Part shown: positions 1 through 5,818 of the stretch, piece after piece
How the letters are laid out: each line of letters starts with the position of its first letter
How positions within the stretch are numbered: position 1 is the stretch's first letter
From: Thiobacillus sp.
GTDB lineage: Bacteria > Pseudomonadota > Gammaproteobacteria > Burkholderiales > Thiobacillaceae
Direction: 5' to 3'
Assembly (NCBI GenBank): GCA_011391285.1
Contig: JAABQU010000013.1
Location: 1 to 7,310 of the forward strand
DNA: 7,310 nt
Translations under genes and position numbers: made by a program
The notes under the pieces: generated by a model
What the model was told of the DNA's origin: nothing
Databases searched by the model: none
The model's input: only the letters and a program-made list of their open reading frames with translations

Positions 1-680
1 TGTTCCAGAGCGCCGAGCGCGGCACGGTGTTTCTCGACGAGATCGGCGACATGCCCCCGCCGCTGCAGGTCAAGTTGCTGCGCGTGCTACAGGAAGGCGA
101 GGTCCGACCGGTCGGCGCGACCGAAACGCGCCCGGTCGACGTGCGCATCCTGTCGGCCACCCACCGCAATCTGGAAGACGCGATCGCCAGCGGCGAATTC
201 CGCGAGGACCTGTATTACCGCCTCAACGTGGTCACCCTGACGCTGCCGCCGCTGCGCGAACGGCGCGAGGACATCCCGCTGCTGGCGCGGCATTTCCTCA
301 CTGCATTGACCGAGAAATACCGCCGCCGCATCCATGGCTTTGCCCCCGACGCGCTGGACATGCTGGCGGCGGCCGACTGGCCGGGCAACATCCGCCAGCT
401 GCACAACGTGCTGGAGCAGTGCGTGGCCCTGTGCACCACCTCCACCATTCCGGCGAGCCTGGTGGCGCGCGCCCTGCGTGACAAGCCGGCCGAGATCCAG
501 CCGCTGGCCGAGGCACGCTCGGCGTTCGAGCGCGATTACCTGATCACCCTGTTGAAACTCACCCGCGGCCAGGTCAGCGAAGTGGCGCGGCTGGCCGGAC
601 GCAACCGCACCGAAGTGTACCGGCTGCTGCAGCGCCACGGCCTCACCCCCGCCTTGTTCAAGGATCGCGACGACAGTTGA
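1..680 (+). CDS. glrR: GlrR-like sigma-54 enhancer-binding response regulator, 3' part (5' end outside window)
   Basis: This is the C-terminal half of an NtrC-class response regulator, read in the frame starting at base 3 and ending at TGA 678-680. The reading frame is open to the left edge, so the GTG at 27 is an internal valine, not a start. Visible AAA+ elements are Walker B ([10 protein letters not shown], 21-50), sensor I (VRILSAT, 141-161), the arginine-finger region ([11 protein letters not shown], 198-230) and sensor II (WPGNIRQL, 378-401). A Fis-type helix-turn-helix follows at about 567-644. The tail pattern [17 protein letters not shown]...FK closely matches the C-terminus I recall for enterobacterial GlrR (QseF), so I assign it to that family rather than to generic NtrC. 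GlrR is phosphorylated by the kinase GlrK and drives sigma-54 polymerase at envelope-stress genes. The receiver domain and GAFTGA loop lie outside the window. The family call is strong; orthology of function is inferred. Confidence 0.9.
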   Translation, partial: FQSAERGTVFLDEIGDMPPPLQVKLLRVLQEGEVRPVGATETRPVDVRILSATHRNLEDAIASGEFREDLYYRLNVVTLTLPPLRERREDIPLLARHFLTALTEKYRRRIHGFAPDALDMLAAADWPGNIRQLHNVLEQCVALCTTSTIPASLVARALRDKPAEIQPLAEARSAFERDYLITLLKLTRGQVSEVARLAGRNRTEVYRLLQRHGLTPALFKDRDDS

Positions 681-699
681 GTGTCGGGCAGCGGCGACG
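671..699 (+). promoter_or_regulatory. Candidate GlrR upstream activating sites at the end of glrR
   Basis: A near-match to the TGTC-N10-GACA motif recalled for GlrR lies at 682-699 (TGTC, ten bases, GACG; one mismatch). It overlaps a perfect inverted repeat, CGACA-N6-TGTCG, at 671-686 that spans the glrR stop codon. Relative to the predicted start of the downstream sigma-54 promoter (about 800), the sites lie at roughly -129 to -101, a usual distance for an enhancer. No T-tract follows the inverted repeat, so a terminator is unlikely. Binding is inferred. Confidence 0.45.
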
Positions 700-772
700 C
701 CTTTCCTGTCCAGTTGCCACCCGATTACCGCGCCGCCAGGCCAGGTGCCTGTTAACAAAACGCTTTCTTCGA

Positions 773-790
773 TTGGCACGCCCTCTGCAA
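773..790 (+). promoter_or_regulatory. Sigma-54 (-24/-12) promoter upstream of the DUF1328 gene
   Basis: TTGGCACGCCCTCTGCAA matches the sigma-54 consensus TTGGCACG-N4-TTGC. It has GG at 775-776 and GC at 787-788 with exactly ten bases between, and only one mismatch in the -12 TTGC (C for the first T). The predicted start is near 800, giving a leader of about 42 bases before the ATG at 842. It lies just downstream of a gene for a sigma-54 activator. Confidence 0.8.
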
Positions 791-841
791 CGGGACAAAC
801 GCGCCTCCGGGCGCATTGATCAACCCCGAGAGGAGAACAGC

Positions 842-1009
842 ATGTTTGGATGGGCCATCACGTTTTTGATTGTCGCAATCGTCGCCGGCGTTTTCGGCTT
901 TGCCGGGCTGGCCGGTACCGCTGCCTGGACGGCCAAAGTGCTGTTCGTCGTCGGACTGGTGGTGTTTCTGGTTATGCTGGTCACGGGCCGACACCCGCCC
1001 GCCGTTTGA
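842..1009 (+). CDS. Small two-helix membrane protein, DUF1328/UPF0391 (YtjA-like) family
   Basis: The product is a 55-aa hydrophobic protein that begins [20 protein letters not shown] and has two membrane segments, at about residues 5-27 and 32-48, joined by a short turn. A short polar tail (GRHPPAV) follows. The start is set by a strong ribosome site, AGGAG at 831-835, six bases before ATG; an open frame extends upstream but lacks the family signature. Length and sequence fit the DUF1328/UPF0391 family of bacterial inner-membrane proteins, which has no firmly established function. A sigma-54 promoter precedes it and a possible terminator follows, so it is probably monocistronic. Its place beside a GlrR-like regulator suggests an envelope-stress role, by inference only. 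Confidence 0.88.
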   Translation: MFGWAITFLIVAIVAGVFGFAGLAGTAAWTAKVLFVVGLVVFLVMLVTGRHPPAV

Positions 1010-1023
1010 AACGCTTGTCGCAT

Positions 1024-1051
1024 GGTCAGGGGAGACTGGCTTCGTTTTTTT
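1024..1051 (+). terminator. Possible rho-independent terminator after the DUF1328 gene
   Basis: A short stem, GTCAG (1025-1029) pairing with CTGGC (1036-1040) and including one G-U pair, is followed after four bases by seven consecutive T (1045-1051). The stem is weak but the T-tract is clear and lies just beyond the stop codon. It would separate this transcript from the next sigma-54 unit. Confidence 0.4.
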
Positions 1052-1067
1052 CATGGTTTGACCGCCA

Positions 1068-1085
1068 TGTCGCCAACCGATGACA
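1068..1085 (+). promoter_or_regulatory. Perfect TGTC-N10-GACA site (candidate GlrR enhancer)
   Basis: TGTCGCCAACCGATGACA is an exact match to TGTC-N10-GACA, the GlrR binding motif described for enterobacterial glmY/glmZ promoters (from memory). It lies about 175-190 bases upstream of the predicted start of the sigma-54 promoter at 1232-1248. It is separated from that promoter by an A/T-rich tract that could help the DNA loop. The GlrR-like gene lies just upstream. Actual binding is inferred. Confidence 0.6.
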
Positions 1086-1113
1086 AAACAATTTAATCAA
1101 AACAATTGCTTGG
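1083..1113. repeat. A/T-rich tract with a 9-bp direct repeat and near-consensus IHF site
   Basis: AAAACAATT occurs twice, at 1085-1093 and 1099-1107, with a 14-base period. Within the tract, AATCAA (1095-1100) followed by TTG (1106-1108) resembles the IHF motif WATCAA-N4-TTR but with five instead of four spacer bases. It sits between the candidate enhancer and the sigma-54 promoter, where an IHF bend is common at sigma-54 promoters. Confidence 0.35.
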
Positions 1114-1124
1114 CAAATCCCGCC

Positions 1125-1154
1125 CGGATCCGTCGCCGACAGGCGACGTATCCG
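1125..1154. repeat. Long inverted repeat with GACA loop
   Basis: CGTCGCC (1131-1137) and GGCGACG (1142-1148) are perfect complements around a GACA loop. After one mismatch (C1130/T1149) the stem continues with CGGAT (1125-1129) against ATCCG (1150-1154). There is no T-tract on either side, so it is not an ordinary intrinsic terminator. It lies upstream of the predicted transcript start and may be a protein-binding dyad. Confidence 0.6.
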
Positions 1155-1231
1155 CCGCCGGAACAGGCGAAACACCCCACCCCGTTCCACGCAGACCGTA
1201 TACCCTCTTGTTTTTATTGATAGAAACAGAT

Positions 1232-1248
1232 CTGGCACGGTCATCGCT
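1232..1248 (+). promoter_or_regulatory. Sigma-54 (-24/-12) promoter upstream of the EF-hand gene
   Basis: CTGGCACGGTCATCGCT has GG at 1234-1235 and GC at 1246-1247 with exact N10 spacing. The -24 block TGGCACG is perfect, and the -12 block is TCGCT against consensus TTGCT. The predicted start is near 1259, giving a leader of about 53 bases to the ATG at 1312. With the element at 773-790, this is the second such promoter within 460 bases. Confidence 0.75.
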
Positions 1249-1311
1249 ATTCCCTGCTTGAGTGCACCCGCATTCACCCATGACGCATTCATCAACCAGC
1301 AGGAGATAGAC

Positions 1312-1641
1312 ATGAAATCCATCCACCCCCCTTTCCTGGCCCTCACGCTTGCCGGCCTGCTGAGTACCGCCTCGGCATACGCCCTGGCCCGGTCCATCAC
1401 CGAGACGCCCCCGGATGGCGCGGCGTCCTCCGCAGCCGCCTACATCTTCAAAAGCTACGACAGCAATGGCGACGGCGCGATCAGTTCGGAGGAATTCAGG
1501 GACAAGGGCGGTCAGGAGCAAACATTCACCGAACTCGACACCAACCAGGACACGCGCCTGAGCAAGGATGAACTCACCAAGCTGGGAGCCCAGCCCCAAT
1601 CCTCATTGAATGGCATGCGATTCACGTTGTTGGGTCATTAA
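1312..1641 (+). CDS. Secreted EF-hand (calcium-binding) protein
   Basis: The product is 109 aa with an N-terminal signal peptide (MKSIHPPFLALTLAGLLSTA, cleavage probably near residues 22-26), so it is likely periplasmic. Two EF-hand loops are visible. The first, residues 50-61 (DSNGDGAISSEE), is canonical, with Asp/Asn ligands, Gly at loop position 6 and Glu at 12. The second, residues 76-87 (DTNQDTRLSKDE), keeps the ligand positions but has Thr at position 6, so it may bind Ca2+ more weakly. The start is fixed by the ribosome site AGGAG at 1301-1305 and by the signal peptide; an upstream GTG in the same frame at 1258 is rejected. It lies under a sigma-54 promoter and is followed 14 bases later by a lipoprotein-like gene, so the two are probably cotranscribed. 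Calcium binding follows from the family; the physiological role is unknown. Confidence 0.85.
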   Translation: MKSIHPPFLALTLAGLLSTASAYALARSITETPPDGAASSAAAYIFKSYDSNGDGAISSEEFRDKGGQEQTFTELDTNQDTRLSKDELTKLGAQPQSSLNGMRFTLLGH

Positions 1642-1655
1642 TAATGGAGCTCGAC

Positions 1656-1988
1656 ATGAAACACCTCAACGACGAACACATGCGACTGTATGAATGGAGC
1701 GGGGCCGGAGCCGGGGCAGTCTTCGACATACCGGCCAAGTCCGGGCGCGCCCACCCTTGGCATGCGCCCTGCACCACGATGGCGGTGCTGGCCAGCCTGC
1801 TGATGCTGAACGGCTGCAACAGCGATACCTCGTCCGAACTGACGCGCGAACAGGCCGCCCTGGACGCGCAGGAAGACGAAGCGCCGCCAAGTGGTTCGGC
1901 AACCGCCCAGCCGGCAGCCGGGGAAGCTGCTGCGCCCGCTGCCAGCAGTGAAACCGGTACCATTGCCCAGGACGCGCAACAGCCGTAA
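1656..1988 (+). CDS. Lipoprotein-like hypothetical protein with N-terminal extension
   Basis: The product is 110 aa and I do not recognise its family. The start at 1656 is chosen because GGAG (1646-1649) lies six bases upstream; an in-frame ATG at 1644 overlaps that ribosome site and would add four residues. Residues 1-40 are mixed hydrophilic and Gly/Ala-rich. A hydrophobic stretch (MAVLASLLMLNGC, 42-54) follows and ends in a lipobox-like LNGC at Cys54. The rest (55-110) is acidic and rich in Ala, Pro, Glu and Gln, and looks disordered. If Cys54 is lipidated, the protein is anchored in the envelope with a flexible tail, but the signal would be unusually far from the N-terminus. The only other in-frame start near the hydrophobic segment, ATG 1779, lacks both a ribosome site and a charged n-region. 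It is probably cotranscribed, and perhaps translationally coupled, with the EF-hand gene. Confidence 0.65.
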   Translation: MKHLNDEHMRLYEWSGAGAGAVFDIPAKSGRAHPWHAPCTTMAVLASLLMLNGCNSDTSSELTREQAALDAQEDEAPPSGSATAQPAAGEAAAPAASSETGTIAQDAQQP

Positions 1989-2020
1989 CGGACCCCATCC
2001 GGCTTGGTGCTTGCGCCCAC

Positions 2021-2052
2021 AAAAAAGCCGGAAGCAGGACGCCTCCGGCTTT
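2021..2052. terminator. Bidirectional terminator between convergent genes
   Basis: GCCGGA (2027-2032) pairs with TCCGGC (2044-2049), extended by AAA/TTT to a nine-base stem with an 11-base loop. On the minus strand the stem runs into six T (complement of 2021-2026), a good terminator for the porin gene ending at 2074. On the plus strand only three T follow, so termination of the lipoprotein unit would be weaker. Confidence 0.8.
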
Positions 2053-2073
2053 CCAGGATCGAGCTGCCGCCGG

Positions 2074-3246
2074 TCAGAACGTGTAGCTGTACATCAGTTG
2101 CCAGTTCACCTGGCTGTGGTCGATGGTCATGCCGCCGTTGCCGAAAGGCGGTAGCGGACCGGTCCCGGTCACCGTCACTTCCGGCACGTAGCTCAGCCCG
2201 AAATTGATCTGCGACTGCGTGTTTATGGCATATCCGAAGCCCACGGTGTAGTGGTCTTCGACGATCGCCGGCCACAGGTAGTTGACGAATTCATCGGGAA
2301 TCGGGTTCTTGCCATGGTTGTAGCCGATACGGCCGGTGAAGGCGTCGGTGAACTTGTAGGCCAGGCCCAGCGCCAACACGATCTGGTCGTCCCAGTCCTG
2401 CTGGAACGGTGCGATGAGCATCCCATTCTGGTAGATGCTCACGGTGTTCATGCTGCTGCCCCACAGCAGGTCCTTGACGTCGGCTGCGACCATCAGCCGG
2501 TCGTTCGCCTGCCAGGCAAGGCCGAGGCCAACCATGGCCGGCATGTCGAAACCGGTCACCTTGTAGTCGTCGCCCTTGAGGTCGGGCAGGTTGGCGGCGG
2601 TCTGGTAGACACCGCCGACAGTCAGGGCATCGTTGAGCCTGTAGGTGAAGCCGAGCTTGGCCGCCACGCTGTAGCCCTTGGCCTCGCCGGTGAAATCGCT
2701 GCCATCCTTGAAATCGATCTCTTTACCCGGATTGAAGGGATTGAGATCGGCCACCAGGTCCATCCCCGCCCACACGATATCGAGGCTGCCGCCCACGTTG
2801 AAACGCTCATTGACGCTGTAGGCCAGCGGGAAGATCACCCGGCCCACGCCCACTTGCGCCATGTCGCCATTGGCGTACTCGGTGCCCATGCCGCCCTGGC
2901 CGTAGATTCCCGCGCCGTAGACCAGATTGTCGCGCTTGTTCACATAACCGAAGGCCGGCATGTAGAACGCATCCGCGCTGGATTCGCCCATGCCCATGGA
3001 GGTTTCGACGTCGGGGCCGACATATCCCACCATCACGTCGAGCCGGCTGCCTTTCGCCATCAGGGCGAGCGTGGCCGGGTTGTTGGCCAGCGCTGCCGTG
3101 CCATTGTCATACGCCATGGCGGCGCCACCCATGCCTGCGGCAATGGGGCCGTAGCCTTCCATCAGCATGCCGTTGGTGGCGAGGGCCACGCCAGGCACAG
3201 ACATACCCACTGCAGCCACGCAGGCCGCGAGTTTCTTCAGTTGCAT
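2074..3246 (-). CDS. FadL/OmpP1/TodX-family outer membrane transport protein
   Basis: The product is a 390-aa outer membrane beta-barrel of the family that moves long-chain fatty acids and other hydrophobic compounds across the outer membrane. Residues 1-23 form a signal peptide (MQLKKLAACVAAVGMSVPG, ending ALA), followed by mature TNGM. The family's N-terminal hatch signature is present as GxGGAAMAYDNG and NNPAT (residues 55-59). The chain ends in YSYTF, the terminal aromatic residue expected for BAM-dependent barrels. AGGAG (complement of 3253-3257) lies six bases before ATG and fixes the start. It is somewhat shorter than E. coli FadL (about 446 aa), as many environmental homologues are. 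It is transcribed towards the lipoprotein gene and shares its terminator. The substrate cannot be told from sequence; aromatic or alkane transport is as possible as fatty acids. Confidence 0.9.
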   Translation of the reverse strand: MQLKKLAACVAAVGMSVPGVALATNGMLMEGYGPIAAGMGGAAMAYDNGTAALANNPATLALMAKGSRLDVMVGYVGPDVETSMGMGESSADAFYMPAFGYVNKRDNLVYGAGIYGQGGMGTEYANGDMAQVGVGRVIFPLAYSVNERFNVGGSLDIVWAGMDLVADLNPFNPGKEIDFKDGSDFTGEAKGYSVAAKLGFTYRLNDALTVGGVYQTAANLPDLKGDDYKVTGFDMPAMVGLGLAWQANDRLMVAADVKDLLWGSSMNTVSIYQNGMLIAPFQQDWDDQIVLALGLAYKFTDAFTGRIGYNHGKNPIPDEFVNYLWPAIVEDHYTVGFGYAINTQSQINFGLSYVPEVTVTGTGPLPPFGNGGMTIDHSQVNWQLMYSYTF

Positions 3247-3597
3247 CAGGATCTCCTACGACGCGGGTTGGTTAAGCAAAACAGGTACTTCTAACGTATT
3301 TACACACAGGCCTTCCTGGACGCGTCCATCGCGTGGCGTGACAAGGAAAGCTGGGGGAAACTGACGAAAACAGGGTTTACGCGGAGTTCGACAGGTGTAA
3401 TCGGCTGGCTTCGGCAATACTTGAGGCCGACATCGCAAAAAAATGCATTGACCCTCGATATCCCGGTCGGGCCTGCTCGCCCGGGCGCGGCGAGTCACGC
3501 GCCTGCCGCGGCTGATTCGCCAGCGCCTCAAGGCCAGCGGCACCAAGCCTGCTAAAATGCCGGCTTTGCGTCCCGGCCCTATTTTGTGGCTCCAGCC
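3247..3597. other. Divergent intergenic region, porin / hemE
   Basis: This 351-base region lies between the divergent porin and hemE genes. Besides the porin ribosome site (3253-3257) and the hemE extended -10, I see a dyad CTCGCC-N7-GGCGAG around 3475-3493 that includes the palindrome GCCCGGGC. I find no convincing standard promoter for the porin. Open frames here, including a 96-codon minus-strand one at 3256-3546, have no recognisable protein character. Confidence 0.6.
3550..3558 (+). promoter_or_regulatory. Candidate extended -10 promoter for hemE
   Basis: TGCTAAAAT is a TGN-extended -10 hexamer with five of six matches to TATAAT. It would start transcription near 3565, leaving a leader of about 33 bases. 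No good -35 hexamer lies 17 bases upstream, which is tolerable for an extended -10 promoter. Confidence 0.5.
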
Positions 3598-4665
3598 ATG
3601 TCCGCCCTCAAGAACGATACGTTTCTGCGCGCGCTGTTGCGCCAGCCCACTGATTACACCCCCCTCTGGCTGATGCGCCAGGCCGGCCGCTACCTGCCGG
3701 AATACAACGCCACCCGCGCCCGCGCCGGCGACTTTCTGACCCTGTGCAAGACGCCCGATCTGGCGACCGAGGTGACGCTGCAGCCGCTGGCGCGCTACCC
3801 GCTTGACGCCGCGATCCTGTTTTCCGACATCCTCACCGTGCCCGACGCGATGGGTCTGGGCCTCTACTTCTCGCAGGGCGAAGGCCCGCGCTTCGAGCGT
3901 CCACTGCGCGACGAATGGGAAATCCGCGACCTCTCCGCGCCCGACCCCAACGACAAGCTCGGCTATGTGATGGACGCGGTGCGCTCAATCCGCCGCGCAC
4001 TCGACGGCTCGGTGCCGCTGATCGGCTTTTCCGGCAGCCCCTACACCCTGGCCTGCTACATGGTCGAAGGCGGCAGCTCGGACGACTACCGCCACATCAA
4101 GACCATGCTCTACAGCCGCCCCGACCTGCTGCACCGCATCCTCGAAATCAATACCCGCGCGGTGATCGACTATCTCAACGCGCAGATCGAGGCCGGCGCG
4201 CAGGCGGTGATGATTTTCGATTCCTGGGGCGGCAGCCTCACGCCTCATGCGTATCAGGAATTCTCGCTCGATTACATGGAGCGCATCGTCGCCGGCCTGA
4301 TCAAGGAACGCGAAGGCCGCCGCGTGCCGAGCATCATCTTCACCAAGGGCGGCGGCAACTGGCTGGAAGCCATCGCCGGCATCGGCGCCGACGCGGTGGG
4401 GCTGGACTGGACCGTCGACATCGGCGAGGCACGCCGCCGCGTGGGCAGCCAGGTGGCGCTGCAGGGCAACCTCGACCCCTGCGCCCTGCATGGCACGCCG
4501 GACAGCATCCGCGCCGAGGCCACACGCATCATCGACAGCTACGGCAACCACCCCGGCCACGTGTTCAACCTTGGCCACGGCATTTCGCAGTTCACCAACC
4601 CCGACAATGTCAGCGTGCTGGTCGAGGCAGTGCACAGCCGCAGCCGTGCCGTGCGCGCAGGCTAG
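3598..4665 (+). CDS. hemE: Uroporphyrinogen decarboxylase
   Basis: This cytosolic haem-pathway enzyme decarboxylates the four acetate side chains of uroporphyrinogen III to give coproporphyrinogen III, without a cofactor. The product is 355 aa, close to the 354 of E. coli HemE, and begins [17 protein letters not shown], aligning with E. coli [17 protein letters not shown]. That alignment favours ATG 3598 over the in-frame GTG at 3586. Active-site elements are intact: RQAGR (Arg27, Arg31), Asp77 in LFSDIL, Tyr149 in [14 protein letters not shown] (207-212), GNLDP (290-294) and His327 in FNLGHGI. No strong ribosome site is visible. It follows an extended -10 candidate and precedes the Tim44-like gene by 78 bases, so cotranscription is possible. 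This is an ordinary housekeeping gene. Confidence 0.97.
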   Translation: MSALKNDTFLRALLRQPTDYTPLWLMRQAGRYLPEYNATRARAGDFLTLCKTPDLATEVTLQPLARYPLDAAILFSDILTVPDAMGLGLYFSQGEGPRFERPLRDEWEIRDLSAPDPNDKLGYVMDAVRSIRRALDGSVPLIGFSGSPYTLACYMVEGGSSDDYRHIKTMLYSRPDLLHRILEINTRAVIDYLNAQIEAGAQAVMIFDSWGGSLTPHAYQEFSLDYMERIVAGLIKEREGRRVPSIIFTKGGGNWLEAIAGIGADAVGLDWTVDIGEARRRVGSQVALQGNLDPCALHGTPDSIRAEATRIIDSYGNHPGHVFNLGHGISQFTNPDNVSVLVEAVHSRSRAVRAG

Positions 4666-4743
4666 CTCCCATCGCCGCGTAGCACGGGCGAATGTTTGCC
4701 CGCGGCCGCGCCCTGTTCCCGTATTGATTAACCTGGATTCACC

Positions 4744-5577
4744 ATGAAACGTATTTTGATCAGCCTGTTTGCCGTCTTCATCAGCTTCGTCTTCCTCATG
4801 CCGGACGCCGAGGCCCGCCGCATGGGCGGCAGCAAATCCTTCGGCATGCAGCGCACGGCCCCGGCCAGGCAGGATGCCGCGCCCACACCGCAACGCCAGC
4901 AGCCAGGCGCCACGCCGGCGACCGCGCCGCAGAAGCGCTCGTGGATGGGGCCGATTGCCGGCCTTGCCGCCGGCCTAGGCCTGGCTGCGTTGTTTTCCCA
5001 CCTGGGACTGGGTGAGGAAATGGCCAATTTCATGATGCTGGCCCTGCTGGCGATGGCGGCGCTCATGCTGTTCCGCTTGTTCATGCGCCGCAATGCGCCC
5101 GCACCAGCCATGCAATACGCCGGCATGCCGCAAAACACGCCGGCCGCATTTGACCAGTCCTCCGCCGCATTCGGTGGCAGCCGTGCTGTTGGCAGCTTCC
5201 CTCCCGGATTTGACGCCGACGCCTTCGCACGCGAAGCCAAGCTCAATTTCATCCGTCTGCAGGCCGCTTTTGATGCCGGCAATCTGGACGATCTGCGCGC
5301 CTTCACCTCGCCCGAAGTGTTTGCCGAAATCCGCATGCAGCTGGCCGAGCGCGGCGATGCCGTGCAGACCACCGACGTGATGACGCTCGACGCCGACGTG
5401 CTGGAAGCCGTCGATGAAGGCAATCACCACATCGTCAGCGTACGCTTCACCGGCCTGGTGCGCGAAGCGGCCGATCAGGCCGCCGAGCCGCTGGACGAGG
5501 TCTGGCACCTCACCAAACCGGTCAGCGGCTCGGGGGGCTGGGTAATCGCCGGCATTCAGCAGCACAATAATCAATAA
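4744..5577 (+). CDS. Tim44-like domain membrane protein
   Basis: The product is 277 aa. Residues 1-24 (MKRILISLFAVFISFVFLMP then DAEA) form a signal peptide or first membrane segment. A Pro/Gln/Ala-rich low-complexity linker (about 26-66) follows, including the MGGSKSFG motif common in this family. Next come a Gly/Ala-rich hydrophobic segment (69-88) and a strong transmembrane helix (93-114). The C-terminal domain (about 155-275) begins FDADAFAREAKLNFIRLQAAFD, matches the Tim44-like fold (PF04280) and ends with the beta-strand GGWVIAGIQQ. In mitochondria this domain tethers the import motor to the membrane; the role of bacterial homologues is poorly defined. The start is the only good one at the signal peptide, though its ribosome site is weak. 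It lies 78 bases after hemE and may be read through from it. Confidence 0.85.
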   Translation: MKRILISLFAVFISFVFLMPDAEARRMGGSKSFGMQRTAPARQDAAPTPQRQQPGATPATAPQKRSWMGPIAGLAAGLGLAALFSHLGLGEEMANFMMLALLAMAALMLFRLFMRRNAPAPAMQYAGMPQNTPAAFDQSSAAFGGSRAVGSFPPGFDADAFAREAKLNFIRLQAAFDAGNLDDLRAFTSPEVFAEIRMQLAERGDAVQTTDVMTLDADVLEAVDEGNHHIVSVRFTGLVREAADQAAEPLDEVWHLTKPVSGSGGWVIAGIQQHNNQ

Positions 5578-5593
5578 AAACAGATGCTTGTGT

Positions 5594-5611
5594 GGCCATC
5601 AAGGCATGGCC
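5594..5611 (+). terminator. Hairpin after the Tim44-like gene (weak terminator candidate)
   Basis: GGCCAT (5594-5599) and ATGGCC (5606-5611) pair perfectly around a six-base loop, 17 bases after the stop codon. No T-tract follows, so intrinsic termination is doubtful; it may protect a 3' end or simply be a dyad. Confidence 0.3.
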
Positions 5612-5643
5612 CAGGTCTAACTTCCGGGTATAGAAGTGTTAAC

Positions 5644-5652
5644 TTATGCACA
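5644..5652 (+). promoter_or_regulatory. DnaA box 1
   Basis: TTATGCACA matches the DnaA-box consensus TTWTNCACA exactly. It is in the same orientation as the second perfect box 175 bases downstream, and both lie upstream of the replication-restart gene priA. Confidence 0.55.
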
Positions 5653-5678
5653 GTTTCGATGCGAGCACACTTTTTTTG

Positions 5679-5717
5679 TGTCAATCTATTGACAGTCGAG
5701 TCTGATTTGTATGTCAT
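5679..5717 (+). promoter_or_regulatory. Perfect palindrome overlapping a candidate sigma-70 promoter
   Basis: TGTCAATCTATTGACA (5679-5694) is a perfect inverted repeat with seven-base arms and a two-base centre. Its right arm contains TTGACA (5689-5694), a perfect -35 hexamer, followed after 17 bases by TGTCAT (5712-5717), four of six matches to TATAAT. A repressor on the palindrome would occlude the -35. The arms start and end with TGTC/GACA like the GlrR motif, but spaced by eight bases rather than ten. The priA leader would be about 190 bases. Confidence 0.45.
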
Positions 5718-5755
5718 TGATTAATTTGGATTTGTCCGTCTGCCCACTTTTTAGC

Positions 5756-5799
5756 CGATGACGCCCCCTCATCTGAATACGGGCGTTTGAAGGTCATCG
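5756..5799 (+). repeat. Bulged inverted repeat in the priA leader
   Basis: CGATGACGCCC (5756-5766) pairs with GGGCG (5781-5785) and, after an eight-base bulge, with TCATCG (5794-5799). An alternative short pairing of GATGA (5757-5761) with TCATC (5769-5773) is possible. The region would lie in the leader if transcription starts near 5724. No T-tract follows. Confidence 0.4.
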
Positions 5800-5818
5800 A
5801 CACAAATCACTCACACAA

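Noticed and set aside
87..779. Minus-strand open frame of 230 codons opposite glrR
   Set aside because: It is antisense to the conserved AAA+ domain and has no protein family character.
682..842. Open frame running into the DUF1328 gene from 677
   Set aside because: The upstream extension has no family match, and the strong ribosome site at 831-835 points to ATG 842.
3276..3291. Weak sigma-54-like element on the minus strand upstream of the porin gene
   Set aside because: The -12 part (TTGCTT) is perfect with N10 spacing, but the -24 part reads AGTAC instead of GGCAC and so lacks the essential GG.
2251..3294. Long plus-strand open frame (347 codons) opposite the porin gene
   Set aside because: It lies antisense to a well-supported FadL-family gene with signal peptide, ribosome site and barrel terminus. 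Its His/Val/Gly-rich composition is typical of a reverse frame in GC-rich DNA.
3586..3597. Upstream GTG start for hemE
   Set aside because: It has no ribosome site, and ATG 3598 aligns with the E. coli HemE N-terminus.
4685..4702. Hairpin CGGGC-N8-GCCCG after hemE
   Set aside because: It is only five base pairs with no T-tract, so there is no basis for a terminator call, and hemE may read through into the next gene.
3985..4893. Minus-strand open frame of 302 codons opposite hemE
   Set aside because: It covers the catalytic part of hemE, is composed of Ala/His/Asp-rich antisense sequence and has no recognisable domain.
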